Source of the DNA: DSUN01 sp035527715
Lineage (GTDB): Bacteria; Planctomycetota; PUPC01; DSUN01
Assembly (NCBI GenBank): GCA_035527715.1
Contig: DATKZY010000129.1
Location: 1 to 21,083 of the forward strand
Direction of reading: 5' to 3'
Length of the DNA stretch: 21,083 nt
The position numbers were made by a program, and so were the translations under genes. A model generated the notes under the pieces. The model did not search any database. It was not told the DNA's origin and saw only the letters and a list, made by a program, of their open reading frames with translations. Shown here piece after piece: positions 14,989-21,083 of this stretch; the first letter of the stretch is position 1; the number at the start of each line of letters is the position of its first letter.

Positions 14989-16473
14989 GTGGACGTCCGC
15001 GAACACGACACCGTCGAGACCCAGTCCCCCGCGCGCAGTGGCTGTCGCGCCGTGCTGCGCGCGATTGTCCTGATTGTGGTCCTCGCGCTCCTCGCGGCGG
15101 CTGGGGCGTTCGCGCTGTCGCCTGCGCTCAGGGCGCGTCTGCTGCGGCGCGCGGTCCCGACCGTGCCCCTTCAGGTTCGCTCGACGCCCGACGGGGCGGA
15201 CGTGTTCATTGACGACGAGCTGGCGGGCAAGACCCCACTGAGCGTGCGGGTGGCGCCAGGCACGCACCGGGTGCGCGTGGTGCGCCGCGGCTTCCGGCCC
15301 TGGCATGAGGCGGTGGACCCGGCGGCCACGCCGGAGGTCGCTCCCACCCTCGCGCGCGTGAAGCTGGCCACGCTCGTCATCGAATCCGACCCGGACAACG
15401 CAGACGTCCTGCTCGACGAGGAGCGCCGCGGCAAGACCCCGATCGAGATCCAGGGCGTGGAGGCCGGCCCCCACACCCTCCGCGTCCTCAAGGAGCCCCT
15501 CTACCAGCCGGTCCTCCAGCACATCGAGCTACAGGGGGGAGAAACCCGTCGCATCGCCATCCGCCTCGAATCGGGCCTCGAGCGCCTCTACGAGGAGCGG
15601 ATCAAGAAAGACCCCGGCAAGCTCAGCAACTACACCGAACTGCTCCACCTGCACATCGGCGACAAGGAGCCGGAGAAGGCGGCTGCCACCGTCGCAAGGG
15701 CGGTCGAGGCGTTGAAGGGGGACGACGTGACGCCGACCGACCTCGCGCAGTTCGGCGAAGAGCTCCGCAGGGTGTTCCGGGGCCAGGCGGGCGCCGTGGA
15801 CGCGGCGAGTCGGGAGAAGCTGCTCGGCGCGGTCGCCGCCCTGCTCGAGAAGCTCGTCCTGGCGGCGCCGGCCGAATACCCGCGCTACAGCCCGCTCGTC
15901 GCCCTCCTCTCACGGGCCGAGCGATTCGACCAGGTCTACGCGATCTGCGAGAGGGCCGCCAAAGCGTCCCCCGGGCGCGGCTCGGCCCACTACTACGTGG
16001 CCACCGTGTGCCTGAGCCATGGTGAGGCGGCCAACGCGGTGCGGCTGCTCGAGCGAGCGGTCGAGCTCCAGCCCACGCTCTACACCGCCCGGCTGTCGCT
16101 CGCCTCGGCCTACCATCGCGCGGAGCGCTACGACGACGCCCTCAGCCAGTATGCGGAGACCGAGAAGGTGCTCCCCGCCTCCGCGTCGTCGGCCGCCTAC
16201 TACCAGGGGGCGGTCCAGGTCGGCATCGCGCGCGTGCTGGTCTCGAAGAAGGACATCGAGGGGGCCATCGCCCACTACAAGAAGGCCATCGCCATCAAGA
16301 CCTCGCCCGGCTACGTTTGCCAGTGGCGCCTCCAGTTCGCCGAGCTGCTCCTCGAGCAGGAGCGGAAGCAGGACGCCATCGAGCAGTACAAAGAGATCGC
16401 CCGGGTGGCCGACCCCGACTCCGATGCCGGCCTTGCCGCCCGCCGAGCCCTGCGCCGCCTGGTCGAGAAATAG
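14989..16473 (+). CDS. Membrane-anchored protein with two PEGA domains and TPR repeats
   Basis: The protein has 494 residues and begins at a GTG with AGGA 12 bases upstream. A short cytosolic N-terminus is followed by one transmembrane helix (about 22-44, LRAIVLIVVLALLAAAGAFAL). Two PEGA domains follow: residues ~60-110 (STPDGADVFIDDELAGKTPL, GTHRVRVVRRGF) and ~127-192 (SDPDNADVLLDEERRGKTPI, GPHTLRVLKEP). From ~205 to the end the chain is helical, with TPR-like repeats such as GSAHYYVATVCLSHGEAANA, LYTARLSLASAYHRAERYDD and GAIAHYKKAIAI. PEGA domains are surface-layer or wall-associated modules, and TPRs bind proteins, so an envelope scaffold is the likely role, with PEGA and TPR outside the cytoplasmic membrane. 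It ends 17 bases from the convergent peptidase gene. Confidence 0.85.
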   Translation: MDVREHDTVETQSPARSGCRAVLRAIVLIVVLALLAAAGAFALSPALRARLLRRAVPTVPLQVRSTPDGADVFIDDELAGKTPLSVRVAPGTHRVRVVRRGFRPWHEAVDPAATPEVAPTLARVKLATLVIESDPDNADVLLDEERRGKTPIEIQGVEAGPHTLRVLKEPLYQPVLQHIELQGGETRRIAIRLESGLERLYEERIKKDPGKLSNYTELLHLHIGDKEPEKAAATVARAVEALKGDDVTPTDLAQFGEELRRVFRGQAGAVDAASREKLLGAVAALLEKLVLAAPAEYPRYSPLVALLSRAERFDQVYAICERAAKASPGRGSAHYYVATVCLSHGEAANAVRLLERAVELQPTLYTARLSLASAYHRAERYDDALSQYAETEKVLPASASSAAYYQGAVQVGIARVLVSKKDIEGAIAHYKKAIAIKTSPGYVCQWRLQFAELLLEQERKQDAIEQYKEIARVADPDSDAGLAARRALRRLVEK

Positions 16474-16490
16474 CCGCCGCGGCGCTCGCG

Positions 16491-17777
16491 CTACTTCCAT
16501 TCGCCCGGCAGACCCTTGGCCTTGCGGTCGGCGTTCACCGATGCCTTGACGGCCGGAAGGAACACGGTCTCGACATACGTCCTGTACGGCCCCTCCAGGT
16601 CCGCCACCTTGGCCACGAGCCTCCCAAAGTCCTTGGCCGAGCTGCTCTGGGGACATCCCGCCACAAACCTCAGGAAGCGTTCCCGGTACTTGCCCTCCTC
16701 GCCGTGCAGGAGGAAGTGGGTGAGGCTCCAGGCAATGGCGTAGTTGGCCGGGGCGTTCTGCATGAACGCCTTCTGGTCGAGCCCCAGCAGGGCCGCCAGC
16801 GAGGCCGTCTTATACGCCTTCTCCACCTCCTGGCCCCTGCCGTCCGTGCCCCCCACGCTCAGTGCCCCTGGGATCCACTGGCGGCCCACGAGCGAGTACT
16901 GCGAGTACAGCGCCCGGCCCTCGCAGATCCAGGTCGGCATCGCGCTCATCTGCATCCCGGCCGCCAACTCGTCCAGGGCGTGCAGCGTCTCGTGCGCCAC
17001 CGTCCGAAGCAGCGTCTCCTGGTTCCATCCGCCCGAGCCGATGTCGGTCGAAAGGAACATCATCTTCACCGGCGGGGTGTAGGCGCCGGCGAACCCCTTC
17101 GGCACCGCGCCCTGGAACTTCGCCATCCGCTTGAACTGCGTGGCGAACACGTCGGCCGCGCCGAAGAGGTGGACAGGGAACTGCTTGAACGCTTCAAGCT
17201 TCCGCCCCGCGCCGAAGAGCGCCTGGTAGCCCATCGCCACGCGGTGGACGACTACGGCGACGGCCCGAGTCTCGTCGTACGGCACGGCGCTGTAGACGAC
17301 GCAGTGGGGCGCGTCGACGCGCGTCTGGATGGGCCAGCCGAAGCGCTGCCGGTCGCCCGCGCGCAGGCGGCCTGCCGTCGCCGCCGATGCCCACGACCGG
17401 CCGTAGTACACCTCTCCCTTGCCCTCGTGGTCCTTGCCCGCGCGGGCGTCCGCCTCCGCGCCGGGGAGCCACTCCGCGCCCACCTTCACCTCATCCAGCC
17501 GCCGACGTGCCTCCGCGTGGTCCGGGACGGCTGCCACCACCTTCCGCAGCGAGGCCTCGCGCTGCGGGAGGAGCAGGTGCTCCTCGCAGAAACCGGCCAG
17601 GGCCAGCCAGCCCTTGGCGTCGCCATCGGCCAGCTTGCCCGCTCGCCCCTCGTACTCCCTCTGCGCCGCGCTGGCTGTCGGGGCGTCCGCTTCGCCGGCC
17701 GTGCTCCACCCCGGCCCGATACACCCGATGAACGCCCACAACCACGCGCAGGACCGAGCGACCCGCTTCTGCGTCAT
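16491..17777 (-). CDS. Exported DUF1570-like zinc metallopeptidase (gluzincin)
   Basis: The protein has 428 residues. An N-terminal Sec signal (MTQKRVARSCAWLWAFIGCIGPGWS, cleavage near STAGEA) is followed by a TPR-like helical stretch (~40-95). The peptidase part carries HETLH (His262, Glu263, His266) and, 20 residues after the second His, WICEGRA with Glu286 as the probable third zinc ligand, the gluzincin arrangement. This fits the DUF1570/peptidase-MA-like proteins common in Planctomycetota. It should act outside the cytoplasm; the substrate is unknown. AAAGGGA lies upstream of the ATG. It is 36 bases downstream of the permease gene on the same strand and probably read from the same promoter. 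I see no T-rich terminator in the 17 bases before the convergent gene. Confidence 0.85.
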   Translation of the reverse strand: MTQKRVARSCAWLWAFIGCIGPGWSTAGEADAPTASAAQREYEGRAGKLADGDAKGWLALAGFCEEHLLLPQREASLRKVVAAVPDHAEARRRLDEVKVGAEWLPGAEADARAGKDHEGKGEVYYGRSWASAATAGRLRAGDRQRFGWPIQTRVDAPHCVVYSAVPYDETRAVAVVVHRVAMGYQALFGAGRKLEAFKQFPVHLFGAADVFATQFKRMAKFQGAVPKGFAGAYTPPVKMMFLSTDIGSGGWNQETLLRTVAHETLHALDELAAGMQMSAMPTWICEGRALYSQYSLVGRQWIPGALSVGGTDGRGQEVEKAYKTASLAALLGLDQKAFMQNAPANYAIAWSLTHFLLHGEEGKYRERFLRFVAGCPQSSSAKDFGRLVAKVADLEGPYRTYVETVFLPAVKASVNADRKAKGLPGEWK

Positions 17778-17813
17778 GGCCGTTCCCTTTCTCCAGCGAA
17801 TGTCAGGGCTGGA

Positions 17814-18797
17814 CTAGCCCTTGAGCCCGGTGCCGGTGACGCCCTCGATGAAACGGCGCTGGGCAATGAGGTAGAGGAAGACGACGGGCAGGATGGTGAA
17901 GGTGGAGGCGGCCATCAGGAGGTTGAAGCCCTCGCGTTCCTCGCGCACCATGTAGGAGAGGGCCACCTGGATGACCGGCGCCTCGTCGGGGGTGTTCACC
18001 ACCAGAGGCCACAGCAGCGAGTTCCAGCTCCCCAGGAAGGTGAAGAGCCCCGCCGTCACGAGCGCGGGGGCCACCATCGGCATCCCGATGCGCCACACGA
18101 ACTGCCAGTGGCCGCAGCCGTCGAGCACCGCCGCGTCGTAGTAGTCCTGTGGCAACTGGCGGAAGAACTGCGTGACGAGGAAGATCGAGAACACGTTGGC
18201 GCACCAGGGCACGACGAGGGCGCCGAAGGCCCCAAGCGTCCGTGCCGCGTTCTCGGCTCCCTGGCCGAGCAGGCCCACCAGACCCTCCCGCAGGGCGTTC
18301 TTCATGGCCGTGACGAGCATGAAGTTCGGCACCAGCACCACCTCGAACGGCACCATCATGGTGGCGAGGAAGACGACAAACAGCGCCCGCCGGCCACGGA
18401 ACGGGATGCGGGCGAAGGCGTAGCCTGCGAGCAGCGAGGTCACGACCACGCCCACCGTGACCAGGGTCGCCACGATGAAGGTGTTGAGGAAGCAGGTGGC
18501 GAACGAGGGCTCCATCTCCTGCCAAGCCCGGGCGAAGTTCCCCCAGTGCCATTCGGTCGGCCAGCCCGACGGGAGGAGCGTGGGGGTGCCGCGAGCCTCG
18601 GTCTCGCTCTTCAAGGCGGTCATGACCATCCACAGGAACGGGAAGGCCACGACGACCGCGCCAAGACCCAGCATGGCATGGGTAAGCGCGGCTCTGAGGC
18701 GTCGCCGCCAAGGCCGTCGGGAGACTGCCGGCACGCGCGACGTGAGCGGTTTGGCATCCGATGTGGCTGCGCTGCCGCGGGCTGCGGGCACGGGCAT
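17814..18797 (-). CDS. Carbohydrate ABC transporter permease, MalG type
   Basis: The protein has 327 residues with about six transmembrane helices. It is one of two inner-membrane permeases expected in a CUT1-type sugar importer. The first helix (VVVAFPFLWMVMTALKS) and the following LPSGWPTEWHWGNFARAW are typical of the MalG side. The EAA loop that docks the ATPase is DYYDAAVLDGCGHWQFVWRI, and the C-terminal QRRFIEGVTGTGLKG is the classic MalG ending. The N-terminus is ~40 residues longer than usual, Arg-rich and Ala-rich, so a later start is possible; the ATG has only AGGGG directly before it. MalG genes normally follow a MalF gene and a binding-protein gene. Neither is present: upstream there are 77 bases and then an insertion sequence. 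A promoter-like pair survives between the two. Confidence 0.9.
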   Translation of the reverse strand: MPVPAARGSAATSDAKPLTSRVPAVSRRPWRRRLRAALTHAMLGLGAVVVAFPFLWMVMTALKSETEARGTPTLLPSGWPTEWHWGNFARAWQEMEPSFATCFLNTFIVATLVTVGVVVTSLLAGYAFARIPFRGRRALFVVFLATMMVPFEVVLVPNFMLVTAMKNALREGLVGLLGQGAENAARTLGAFGALVVPWCANVFSIFLVTQFFRQLPQDYYDAAVLDGCGHWQFVWRIGMPMVAPALVTAGLFTFLGSWNSLLWPLVVNTPDEAPVIQVALSYMVREEREGFNLLMAASTFTILPVVFLYLIAQRRFIEGVTGTGLKG

Positions 18798-18828
18798 CCC
18801 CTACGAAGCGGCGACGTGAGCAGCGAGT

Positions 18829-18857
18829 AGTGTACCCTGCCCACGCTCAGAATGCAA
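18829..18857 (-). promoter_or_regulatory. Candidate promoter of the permease-peptidase unit
   Basis: On the minus strand TTGCAT (18857-18852) and TACACT (18834-18829) are separated by 17 bases. The predicted start near 18822 gives a leader of about 25 bases. The insertion sequence ends 17 bases upstream of the -35, so it left this pair intact. Confidence 0.45.
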
Positions 18858-18865
18858 GACATCGG

Positions 18866-18874
18866 GTGAACGGG
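18866..18874. repeat. Target site duplication, left copy
   Basis: GTGAACGGG directly abuts the left inverted repeat. The identical 9 bases stand at 20951-20959 directly after the right inverted repeat. Confidence 0.93.
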
Positions 18875-18894
18875 CAGCTCTGAGCAATAGGCGG
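18875..18894 (+). repeat. Left terminal inverted repeat of the IS
   Basis: CAGCTCTGAGCAATAGGCGG, reading inward. It differs at one position (C for G, position 11) from the inward reading of the right end. Confidence 0.93.
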
Positions 18895-19044
18895 CAGAGG
18901 GCACGGGGTGGTCGGAGCAGCTTGGGCGCGGTGGGGCGTAGGGGCGACGAGGTCGTGGGCTCGGCGTGCGAGTTGGGGGAGGAGGCGTGTCGTGAGCGGG
19001 CAAGAGGCGGGCGAGGGGTCGAGCAGCCGACAGCGCAGGCGAGG

Positions 19045-20343
19045 TCACGAGGTGTCGAGGCGTACACGGATCGCGAGGTGCGGGCGGAAGGCTTCGTCGG
19101 GGAGGGCGAAGTAGCGGAAGCAGTCGAGGAGGCGGCGGGGGATGTTCTTGAGGCCGCCGTAGAGGGCGACGGGGGTCTTGCCGTAGTCGCGGGCCAGGCG
19201 AGCCAGGAGGCTCCCGAGGACGAGGAACTGGAGGAGGGTGTGGGCGATCTGGATCATGTAGTAGTAGGCTTTGGCGATCTCCAGGTCGTGGCTGTAGGCG
19301 TGCTCGAGGTTCAGCCCGCTGTTCTTCTGGGCGTTGAAGCCCTGGTTTTCGATCTTGGCGCGGATGCGGCCTCCTTTCGTGGCGATGTCCTGGACGGTTC
19401 GGTCGTTGAGGGGCAGGTCGGTCATCCAGGCGAACAGGGTGGTCTTGCCGTCCCGGGTGACCGTGCACTGGAGGGCGTTGAGGCGGTGGGTGCGTCCCTG
19501 GGTGTCCTCGTGAACGAGGCCGTTGATCCAGCGGTAGACGCACAGGGTCTTGTCCGGCTCTTCGACCGTGCGGGTGTTCTCGGGGGCCAGGGCGAGGAGG
19601 CCCTGGAAGTCGGCCCAGAGGGCCGGCGTGCGCCCGGGCTTGAAGACGAAGACGTAGGAGAGCCGGTGGTCCTTGGCGGTCTGGAGGGCCGGGCCGCAGC
19701 CGTAGAGGGAGTCGCTGGTGAGGCACAGGGAGAGTTGGGGGTAGGCCTTCCGCAGCTCGGGGGCCAGGCGGGCGAAGGCCTTGAGCTCGCAGTCCTGCTT
19801 GCGCTCCTCCTCGCTCTTGGCGGCGGTGCCGGGGTTCCCCGCCGGGTTTTCGATGAACTCGCTGGCCATCGAGAGGGCCAGCCCGGACGGGCTGACGAGC
19901 TTGGCCTCCAGCACCTGATGCAGGTAGATCGTCTTGCCATTCTGTTTCTGCTCCAGGCAGTGCGGGCAATGGCGCTCGGTGAGACACAGCCACCCCGTGC
20001 CGTCGAGCGCGACCACGAAGCGCCCCCGCAGGCGAGCCCCGTCGAGGGCCTTCATGCGGATGGGCCGCTCGAGCATCCGGGTGCGCAGCGCCCCGTAGAA
20101 GGCGGACCCGACGTGCCCGACGAAGTGCTCCAGAGTGCCGTGGACGGGCAGGGTCGTCTGCTCGGTGCGGGCCAGCCGGTTCACGTTCCCCAGGACCTCC
20201 GTCTCGTCGTCGCGGAGGTCCGAGTCCAGTTGCCGGCGGCTCCCCAGCTCCAGCACGAAGAGCAGGATGCCCCACCAGAACAGGAACCGCTTGTCGTACT
20301 CGATGAAGGGCTCGAACCGCGTGTCGGGCAGTTCCTTGAGCAC
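19045..20343 (-). CDS. DDE transposase of the insertion sequence
   Basis: The call runs from a GTG at 20343 and gives 432 residues. The open frame extends upstream to 20802, but that part is the shadow of the DUF6788 gene. The catalytic acids are Asp114 (VVALDGTGW), Asp211 (LTSDSLYG) and Glu332 (AKIENQGFNAQKN), the last followed by a Leu-rich, His-containing tail typical of IS4-like and ISNCY-like transposases. A CPHC knuckle (126-129) lies between the first two. The N-terminal IEYDKRFLFWWGILLFVLELGSRRQL is the helical part seen before the catalytic core in this group. The start is uncertain: no ATG lies in frame before residue 90 and the GTG has no ribosome site, so production by -1 frameshifting from DUF6788 is possible. 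There are no internal stops, so it looks functional. Confidence 0.87.
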   Translation of the reverse strand: MLKELPDTRFEPFIEYDKRFLFWWGILLFVLELGSRRQLDSDLRDDETEVLGNVNRLARTEQTTLPVHGTLEHFVGHVGSAFYGALRTRMLERPIRMKALDGARLRGRFVVALDGTGWLCLTERHCPHCLEQKQNGKTIYLHQVLEAKLVSPSGLALSMASEFIENPAGNPGTAAKSEEERKQDCELKAFARLAPELRKAYPQLSLCLTSDSLYGCGPALQTAKDHRLSYVFVFKPGRTPALWADFQGLLALAPENTRTVEEPDKTLCVYRWINGLVHEDTQGRTHRLNALQCTVTRDGKTTLFAWMTDLPLNDRTVQDIATKGGRIRAKIENQGFNAQKNSGLNLEHAYSHDLEIAKAYYYMIQIAHTLLQFLVLGSLLARLARDYGKTPVALYGGLKNIPRRLLDCFRYFALPDEAFRPHLAIRVRLDTS

Positions 20344-20399
20344 GGCGGGCAAGCCGGGCCAGTAGTGCCCCAGCGTCTTTAGGAGAGCCGCACCCAGGC

Positions 20400-20717
20400 C
20401 TACGACCTTCCGGCCTTTCGCTTCCGCTCGGCCACGTGCGAGGCCACCAGAGCGGTCGCCAGCACCGAGCTCTCCCGCATCAGCCCCTTCAAGCGGCGTC
20501 CTTCGGCGATCCACCCGCGCACCTCCGCCACCAGGTCCAGGGGAACGTACACCGTGCGGGTCTTCCCCGCCACCTTGAACGTCAGGTAGTTGCCCACGTG
20601 CTTCTCCCCCCTCTGGCAGTGGCAACCCTTGCGGCCGCAGTGTTTGGCGATGCGCACCAGGCTGGCGGCCAGGACGGGCCCTCGTGCCGTGAGGCTTCTC
20701 ACGCGGCCCTGGAGCAT
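20400..20717 (-). CDS. DUF6788-like small accessory protein of the IS
   Basis: The protein has 105 residues. The pattern LVRIAKHCGRKGCHCQRGEKH, with a C-x4-C-x-C cluster, then GNYLTFKVAGKTRTVYVPLDLVAEVRGWIAEGRRLKGLM, is that of DUF6788, a small Cys-containing family found next to transposase genes. A zinc-binding, DNA-contacting or regulatory role is inferred from the cluster. The ATG at 20717 lacks a clear ribosome site; GGAGGAG further upstream could serve an earlier non-ATG start. The end carries A-AAG (20418-20415) five codons before the stop, and the transposase lies in the -1 frame. The transposase GTG is 56 bases past the stop. Confidence 0.75.
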   Translation of the reverse strand: MLQGRVRSLTARGPVLAASLVRIAKHCGRKGCHCQRGEKHVGNYLTFKVAGKTRTVYVPLDLVAEVRGWIAEGRRLKGLMRESSVLATALVASHVAERKRKAGRS

Positions 20718-20786
20718 TCGGCGAAGGAGCGTGGGGTGCTGGGGGACTCTCGTGGCTCTGTCTCCTCCGTGAGGTGGCTTTCCGTA

Positions 20787-20812
20787 TCGGATAAGGTATC
20801 ATACTTATCCGA
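20787..20812. promoter_or_regulatory. Operator-like palindrome over the IS promoter
   Basis: TCGGATAAG and CTTATCCGA form a perfect 9-bp inverted repeat with an 8-base centre (GTATCATA). It covers the -10 and most of the spacer of the minus-strand promoter pair, as expected for a repressor site. Binding is inferred. Confidence 0.55.
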
Positions 20813-20821
20813 AGCAGTCAA
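20793..20821 (-). promoter_or_regulatory. Candidate IS promoter
   Basis: On the minus strand TTGACT (20821-20816) and TACCTT (20798-20793) stand 17 bases apart, with TG one base before the -10 (extended -10). Transcription would begin near 20786, about 70 bases before the DUF6788 ATG. Confidence 0.5.
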
Positions 20822-20930
20822 GGAAAATCGCCGCGCGTACAAACAAATCCCCCGGGGATTCCTGCGGAACGGGAAAAGGCCGACCAGGAGGGGATTGGAG
20901 GCTACCTGTGGGGAGTCGCCGCGCGACTTA

Positions 20931-20950
20931 CCGCCTATTCCTCAGAGCTG
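20931..20950 (-). repeat. Right terminal inverted repeat of the IS
   Basis: On the minus strand CAGCTCTGAGGAATAGGCGG, reading inward, matching the left end at 19 of 20 bases. Confidence 0.93.
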
Positions 20951-20959
20951 GTGAACGGG
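20951..20959. repeat. Target site duplication, right copy
   Basis: GTGAACGGG, identical to the left copy. Confidence 0.93.
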
Positions 20960-21083
20960 GTGCGTGTAATCTCCTTCGAGACAGGTGGCCGCGTTCTGAG
21001 CCTCCGAAGGAGGCGGAGGAATAAAGCCCACGGCGATGCTTTGGGAGCCGTGGGATGGTAGGCGCAAGAGGGCCCAGCCCCCG
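20960..21083. other. Non-coding end of window with two perfect hairpins
   Basis: No supported gene is present. GCCTCC-GAA-GGAGGC (21000-21014) and CCCACGGC/GCCGTGGG (21027-21034 with 21047-21054, 12-base loop) stand close together. Read on the minus strand, the second hairpin is followed by CTTTATT and could be an intrinsic terminator of a gene to the right of the window. It also resembles the subterminal hairpins at the right ends of IS200/IS605-type elements. A plus-strand ATG at 21035 with GGAGGAA upstream stays open to the edge but is too short to judge. Confidence 0.4.
21020..21054 (-). terminator. Possible intrinsic terminator on the minus strand
   Basis: A perfect 8-bp GC-rich stem with a 12-base loop is followed on the minus strand by CTTTATT. 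The T tract is short and interrupted, so this is a weak call. Confidence 0.35.

Larger units (their letters stand above)
18875..20950 (-). mobile_element. Complete insertion sequence (2076 bp) with TIRs and 9-bp target duplication
   Basis: The ends are defined by 20-bp inverted repeats matching at 19 of 20 positions and flanked by a perfect 9-bp direct repeat. Inside are a DUF6788 gene and a DDE transposase, both on the minus strand. The left end has ~170 non-coding bases, and the right end has ~230 bases with a promoter-like pair and a palindrome. The family is IS4/ISNCY-like by the transposase; I cannot name it more closely. Intact ends and an exact target duplication point to a fairly recent insertion. 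Confidence 0.92.

Noticed and set aside
16468..16495. Bidirectional terminator between the convergent genes
   Set aside because: CGCCGCGGCG is palindromic, but there is no T tract on either strand and only 17 bases separate the stops.
16317..18830. 837-codon open frame on the plus strand
   Set aside because: Antisense to the metallopeptidase and permease, whose motifs are unmistakable. It has no domain of its own.
18801..19067. 88-codon minus-strand frame at the left end of the IS, and its continuation through the empty site to the right flank
   Set aside because: When the IS is removed the frame stays open and stops 3 bases before the permease ATG, which is suggestive, but the peptide resembles no transporter or other family and GC-rich DNA often stays open this long.
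18922..20382. 486-codon open frame on the plus strand inside the IS
   Set aside because: Antisense of the transposase, whose DDE residues and IENQGFN motif identify the real strand.
20344..20802. Upstream 150 codons of the long transposase frame as its true N-terminus
   Set aside because: This stretch overlaps the DUF6788 gene in another frame, is Gly/Arg/Pro-rich with no family resemblance, and the ATG at 20802 lies in the palindrome over the promoter.
20960..21083. Riboswitch (c-di-GMP-I-like) reading of the two hairpins on the plus strand
   Set aside because: AATAAAGCC after the first hairpin is vaguely similar, but the conserved 5' segment, tetraloop and closing helix are absent.
1..21083. 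CRISPR arrays, tRNA or rRNA genes
   Set aside because: No 25-40 base repeats with regular spacers and no recognisable RNA gene. The tandem arrays found are far too short-period to be CRISPR.

Overview
This GC-rich window looks like chromosomal DNA from a Planctomycetota-type (PVC-group) bacterium, probably free-living. The evidence is its set of secreted proteins: a Tat-exported BNR_4 protein, a DUF1570-like metallopeptidase, a PEGA/TPR membrane protein, a DUF3352-like protein with a pseudopilin-like tail, and a very large glycosidase-like lipoprotein. The assignment rests on family content and composition only. No rRNA or tRNA marker is present, and no CRISPR array was seen.

Layout. Bases 1-16473 are read on the + strand. 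(i) 1-1672: a BNR_4 exported protein cut by the window edge, then a small two-helix membrane protein. (ii) 1757-6597: a cupin with its own promoter, then a tightly packed trio: a DinG-type exonuclease-helicase, a DUF123 GIY-YIG-like protein and a threonine aldolase. Both junctions of the trio are 4-base overlaps. (iii) 6594-12545: an apparent operon of an intact beta-ketoacyl synthase (KS), a ~1155-residue glycosidase-like lipoprotein and a KS-like protein that has lost its whole catalytic triad, joined by a 1-base gap and a 4-base overlap. (iv) 12598-16473: two envelope-type genes, each with a recognisable sigma70-like promoter. Bases 16491-18797 are read on the - strand and hold a MalG-type sugar ABC permease without its usual partners, followed by a zinc metallopeptidase.

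Bases 18875-20950 are a complete insertion sequence. It has 20-bp terminal inverted repeats (19 of 20 matching), a perfect 9-bp target duplication, a DUF6788 small gene and a DDE transposase, both on the - strand. It sits 17 bases upstream of the -35 of the permease promoter.

The most unusual content is the KS / lipoprotein / dead-KS operon, with a 5' leader whose first 14 bases can pair with either of two identical downstream copies. Next is a set of short tandem arrays of period 7 (one of period 9) at four gene junctions between 2.1 and 8 kb.
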